NCBI GenBank assembly: GCA_947480815.1
Contig: CANKEA010000066.1
Location: 1-6,711 of the forward strand
Direction: 5' to 3'
DNA from: Caulobacterales bacterium
Lineage (GTDB): Bacteria > Pseudomonadota > Alphaproteobacteria > Caulobacterales > Caulobacteraceae
Length of the DNA stretch: 6,711 nt
Shown: piece by piece, positions 6,117-6,711 of the stretch
How positions within the stretch are numbered: position 1 is the first letter of the stretch
How the letters are laid out: each line of letters opens with the position of its first letter
Translations under genes and position numbers: made by a program
Notes under the pieces: generated by a model
Told to the model about the DNA's origin: nothing
The model's input: only the letters and a program-made list of their open reading frames with translations
Databases searched by the model: none

Positions 6117-6200
6117 ATGAAAGCAATTATCACGCTGACCGGGGCCGCTGCCATGGCTGCGTCGATGATTGCCGTAACCGTGAAGGCGTCTAGCACCTAA
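6117..6200 (+). CDS. 27-residue signal-peptide-like small protein
   Basis: A short ORF too small for routine gene finding: 27 residues from ATG 6117 to TAA 6198-6200, beginning MKAIITLTGAAAMAASM. A single basic residue near the N-terminus, an Ala-rich hydrophobic stretch and a terminal VKA followed by SST look like a Sec signal peptide with almost no mature part, or a one-helix membrane microprotein. AAGGA at 6104-6108 is 8 bases before the ATG, which is ideal spacing, and the TATGCT box is upstream. The next gene, also exported, begins 63 bp later, so the two could share a transcript. It could instead be the remnant of a truncated exported protein or a translated leader. I recognise no family. 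The support is the ribosome binding site and composition only. Confidence 0.5.
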   Translation: MKAIITLTGAAAMAASMIAVTVKASST

Positions 6201-6263
6201 CGGGCCGAAGCTTCTCCGCCCACTGTTCAGTAGAGCCTTTTCATTTCAGTCGAGGAATCTCGT
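6201..6263 (+). other. Leader before glycine-zipper gene
   Basis: This 63-bp gap has a GAAGCTTC palindrome (6207-6214) flanked by GGGC/GCCC (6202-6205 and 6218-6221), a second GTTCAGT motif at 6225-6231, a TTTT run (6238-6241) and the ribosome binding site GAGGA at 6252-6256, seven bases before ATG 6264. No firm promoter or terminator is seen. Confidence 0.3.
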
Positions 6264-6711
6264 ATGACTGGTATCACCATCGCCAAGGGACTGGCCAGTC
6301 TGGCCATAGTCGGGGCCACCCTGGCCGCCGGTACCGTGGCCCAGGCCCAGCCCGCCACGAACAACAGCTACTACTATGACACCCTGTCGCCGTGATCAGG
6401 TGCAGCGCGGCACGAGCGGGGGAATCCTGGGTGCCATCATTGGAGGGGTTATCGGCGGTACCGTCGTCGCCAATCCGGCCAAGACCGAAGGCGCTGGCAT
6501 AGGTGCCCTGATTGGGGCCGCGGTCGGCTCTGGCGTTGGTCAAGACATCGCCGCCTGCACCCCGGCCACAGGGCCGACACCGGCTACAGCCTGCACTATG
6601 CGGCCCCTGTCCAAGGCGGTTACTACGACGCGCCTCAAACCTATTACGCCCCAACGCCGCAGGCCTATTATTACGCGCCCGCACGCTGTCAGCGCGGTTA
6701 CGGTCGAGGCT
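6264..6711 (+). pseudogene. Exported glycine-zipper protein, frame broken twice, 3' end cut by window
   Basis: The ATG at 6264, after GAGGA, starts a clear signal peptide (GLASLAIVGATLAAG, AQA with likely cleavage after A28) and a Tyr-rich start (NNSYYYD), then hits TGA at 6393-6395 after 43 residues. Reading one base later from 6382 gives the expected continuation PCRRDQVQRGTSGG, followed by two glycine zippers: GILGAIIGGVIGG, then GAGIGALIGAAVGSGVG, ending QDIAAC. From 6573 the sensible frame returns to the original one, giving ADTGYSLHYAAPVQGG and a Tyr/Pro-rich tail (YYDAPQTYYAPTPQAYYYAP, then a CQRGYG element) that runs off the window. One extra base near 6381-6384 and one missing base near 6571-6573 therefore explain the break. 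Intact relatives are small envelope proteins with a glycine-zipper 2TM-like domain, of poorly known role. This may be a pseudogene, assembly error at homopolymers (CCC, GGG), or less likely recoding. Confidence 0.75.

Noticed and set aside
6393..6402. Independent start for the glycine-zipper segment at GTG 6400 (translational coupling after TGA 6393-6395)
   Set aside because: It would make a zipper protein without its signal peptide; a one-base indel explains the pattern better, given that the tail returns to the original frame.
6274..6684. Minus-strand ORF of 136 codons across the glycine-zipper gene
   Set aside because: It is open mainly because the opposite strand is Gly/Ala-rich; the plus-strand frames give a signal peptide, zippers and Tyr-rich tail typical of a known protein type.
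1..6711. tRNA, rRNA, CRISPR array, insertion sequence, phage or toxin-antitoxin genes
   Set aside because: Nothing resembling these was seen on either strand; gene density and composition are those of ordinary chromosome.

Overview
The window looks like chromosome from a high-GC alphaproteobacterium, most likely Caulobacterales (Caulobacter/Phenylobacterium-like). The support is strong G/C third-position bias, an electron-transfer-flavoprotein dehydrogenase of alphaproteobacterial type, an alphaproteobacterial family-4-like uracil-DNA glycosylase with an FDGCALK N-terminal motif, and a Tyr/Pro-rich glycine-zipper protein of a kind common in that order. This assignment comes from protein style and remembered family features, not from a database search.

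Layout, left to right. (1) 1-1391, minus: electron transfer flavoprotein-ubiquinone oxidoreductase. The start is inside the window; the C-terminal iron-sulfur part lies beyond base 1. (2) 1392-1517: a 126-bp divergent intergenic region with a 12-bp palindrome, an 8-bp direct repeat and a small hairpin. (3) 1518-2354, plus: a family-4-like uracil-DNA glycosylase missing part of the iron-sulfur ligand set. (4) 2424-4166, plus: an exported soluble lytic murein transglycosylase. (5) 4090-4599, minus: a small protein that looks like a decayed GT2 glycosyltransferase; its 3' end overlaps that of the transglycosylase by 77 bp, tail to tail. (6) 4675-5985, minus: a TrmA/RumA-family RNA m5U methyltransferase, probably cotranscribed with (5). 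(7) 5986-6116: a divergent intergenic region. (8) 6117-6200, plus: a 27-residue signal-peptide-like small ORF with a good ribosome binding site. (9) 6264 to the right edge, plus: an exported glycine-zipper protein whose frame is broken twice by opposite one-base shifts.

Most of the window is housekeeping: electron entry to the quinone pool, uracil repair, peptidoglycan turnover and rRNA/tRNA methylation. The genes do not form one pathway. They are two divergent pairs and one convergent pair. I see no insertion sequence, phage gene, CRISPR array, tRNA or rRNA. The unusual part is the right end, with the microprotein followed by the frame-disrupted glycine-zipper gene. The Fe-S-ligand-depleted glycosylase and the glycosyltransferase relic are the next most interesting. 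I did not find a convincing new multi-gene system.
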